A stretch of DNA of 54,710 nt from Paracoccus methylarcula (GTDB lineage: Bacteria; Pseudomonadota; Alphaproteobacteria; Rhodobacterales; Rhodobacteraceae). Shown one piece after another: positions 53,715 through 54,710 of the stretch. Location of the stretch: NCBI RefSeq assembly GCF_003007735.2, contig NZ_PXNQ02000016.1, forward strand, positions 1 to 54,710, read 5' to 3'. Each line of letters opens with the position of its first letter. The stretch's first letter is position 1. The notes beneath the pieces were generated by a model that did no database searches, was not told the DNA's origin, and saw only the letters and a list, made by a program, of their open reading frames with translations. The position numbers and the translations under genes are program-made.

Positions 53715-53959
53715 AACACCTGATCGACACCGACAATATCCCGCTGGAGGTCAGCATCAGGCTGGGCCGGACCCGGCAGACCGTCGCCCAGCTTTCGGCG
53801 CTGAGGCCCGAGGATGTGCTGGTGCTGGACCAGAGCATCGACGACGGGGTCGAGATCTGCGTCGGCGACAAGGTCGTCGCCCGTGGAGAACTGACCGGCG
53901 ACGGCTCTCCCGAGGACCGGCTCTGCGTCCGGATCACTGGCGCGGTGGAAGATACGTGA
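53702..53959 (+). CDS. fliN: Flagellar motor switch protein FliN
   Basis: The 85-residue protein is a short FliN: IPLEVSIRLGRTRQTVAQLS, LDQSIDDGVEICVGDKVVAR, and GEL-rich end DRLCVRITGAV form the SpoA domain of the C ring. It overlaps fliH and, by GTGA, fliP. Confidence 0.92.
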   Translation: MDELKHLIDTDNIPLEVSIRLGRTRQTVAQLSALRPEDVLVLDQSIDDGVEICVGDKVVARGELTGDGSPEDRLCVRITGAVEDT

Positions 53960-54660
53960 GATCGTCATGGCTCCTGCTGCCGGCGCTGATCCTGCCATCG
54001 CCGGTCCTGGCGCAGGACGGACTGCAGCAGGCGGCGGAAAGCCTGGGGCAGAATTCGGTCCTGATCATGCTGGCGCTGACGGTGCTGTCGCTGGCGCCCG
54101 GCATCCTGATCACGGTGACCTGCTTTCCCTTCATCGTCACGGTGCTGTCGATCCTGCGGCAGTCACTGGGGTTGCAGCAATCGCCGCCCAACATGCTGAT
54201 CATCGCGCTGTCGATGTTCCTGACCTGGTTCATCATGGATCCGGTCCTGCGCGAGGCATGGCAGGTCGCGGGCGCGCCCCTGCATGATGGCGAGATCGGG
54301 CTGGCCGAGGCGTTCGGGCGGGGCGTTGCGCCGTTCCGGCAGTTCATGGCCAACCGGACCGATCCCGATACGCTGCTCCGACTGGCCGAGATCGCACCGG
54401 GCGCGGATGGGCCGGCCGACAGGCTGTCGGTGCTGATCCCCTCATTCATGCTGTCGGAATTGCAGCGGGCATTCGAGATCGGCTTCCTGATCGCCCTGCC
54501 CTTCCTGATCATCGACCTGGTGGTGGCGGCGGTGCTGATGTCGATGGGCATGATGATGGTGCCGCCGGTGGTCGTCGCCCTGCCCTTCAAGCTGGCCTTC
54601 TTCGTCGCGGTCGATGGCTGGGCGATGATCGCCGGGGCATTGGTACGCAATTATCAGTAG
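53956..54660 (+). CDS. fliP: Flagellar export protein FliP
   Basis: The 234-residue protein has a signal peptide (WLLLPALILPSPVLAQDG) and hydrophobic segments: LTVLSLAPGILITVTCFPFI, NMLIIALSMFLTWFIMDPVL, MLSELQRAFEIGFLIALPFL and MSMGMMMVPPVVVALPFKLA. These are FliP hallmarks. FliP is the main part of the export-gate pore. The start is GTG at 53956, overlapping the fliN stop (GTGA). It is the last gene in the window. Confidence 0.95.
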   Translation: MRSSWLLLPALILPSPVLAQDGLQQAAESLGQNSVLIMLALTVLSLAPGILITVTCFPFIVTVLSILRQSLGLQQSPPNMLIIALSMFLTWFIMDPVLREAWQVAGAPLHDGEIGLAEAFGRGVAPFRQFMANRTDPDTLLRLAEIAPGADGPADRLSVLIPSFMLSELQRAFEIGFLIALPFLIIDLVVAAVLMSMGMMMVPPVVVALPFKLAFFVAVDGWAMIAGALVRNYQ

Positions 54661-54693
54661 TTGGCGTAGGGCCGATTCAGGGGGACATGCCTC

Positions 54694-54710
54694 ATTGCGT
54701 CCCGCGATGG
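54694..54710 (+). repeat. Start of a fourth copy of the dispersed repeat
   Basis: The last 17 bases, ATTGCGTCCCGCGATGG, equal bases 23704-23720 of copy A exactly. They come 33 bases after the fliP stop, so the rest of a repeat copy probably lies just beyond the window. Confidence 0.55.

Overview
The window looks like chromosome of a GC-rich alphaproteobacterium of the Rhodobacteraceae, most like Paracoccus. The grounds are inferential: the rsfS-rlmH-gpmI-envC-ctpA-rppH gene order, an alphaproteobacterial flagellar cluster (motA, motE, fliL and fliF-fliH-fliN-fliP with a CtrA-type box), and an intergenic repeat of a kind I associate with this family. No tRNA, rRNA, CRISPR array or intact mobile element was seen.

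Region 1 (1 to about 19 kb) is a surface polysaccharide island. Its left 4 kb is visibly AT-richer and gene-poor. It holds the first codons of an unknown gene, a decayed IS5-type transposase end, an 85-residue unknown protein, and a glycosyltransferase fused to a sulfotransferase. Then come a sugar epimerase, a family 2 glycosyltransferase, a WbsX-like protein, the dTDP-rhamnose genes rmlC-rmlB-rmlD-rmlA (rmlD frameshifted), a galactofuranosyltransferase-like protein, a family 4 glycosyltransferase, an ABC exporter (kpsM opposite kpsE-kpsT) and UDP-galactopyranose mutase (glf). Together they predict a capsule exported by an ABC transporter that contains rhamnose and galactofuranose and may be sulfated.

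Region 2 (18.9 to 28.6 kb) is a catabolic island: an RpiR-type regulator facing an N-formylglutamate amidohydrolase-like gene, a TRAP transporter (dctQ, dctM, dctP), a glutamine-synthetase-like ligase, an aldehyde dehydrogenase, an iron-type alcohol dehydrogenase (frameshifted) and an SDR. I read it as a gamma-glutamylation pathway for an imported amino alcohol such as ethanolamine: glutamylate the amine, oxidise alcohol to aldehyde to acid, then hydrolyse the glutamyl amide.

Region 3 (28.8 to 44.6 kb) is housekeeping: dnaE, otsA and otsB, cobO, rppH, ctpA (frameshifted), envC, gpmI, rlmH, rsfS (apparently starting at CTG), an MscS channel, and leuC-leuD on the other strand.

Region 4 (44.6 to 54.7 kb) is flagellar. 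A leftward operon runs fliL, a small membrane protein, motE, motA, a small exported protein, flhA (frameshifted), fliR, flhB and a FliJ-like protein. A rightward operon runs fliF, fliH, fliN, fliP. The two face each other across a 113-base gap with a CtrA-like box.

Four genes (rmlD, the alcohol dehydrogenase, ctpA, flhA) are each broken by what looks like one missing base at a G or C pair. Because flhA and ctpA sit in otherwise intact operons, sequence error is at least as likely as real decay.
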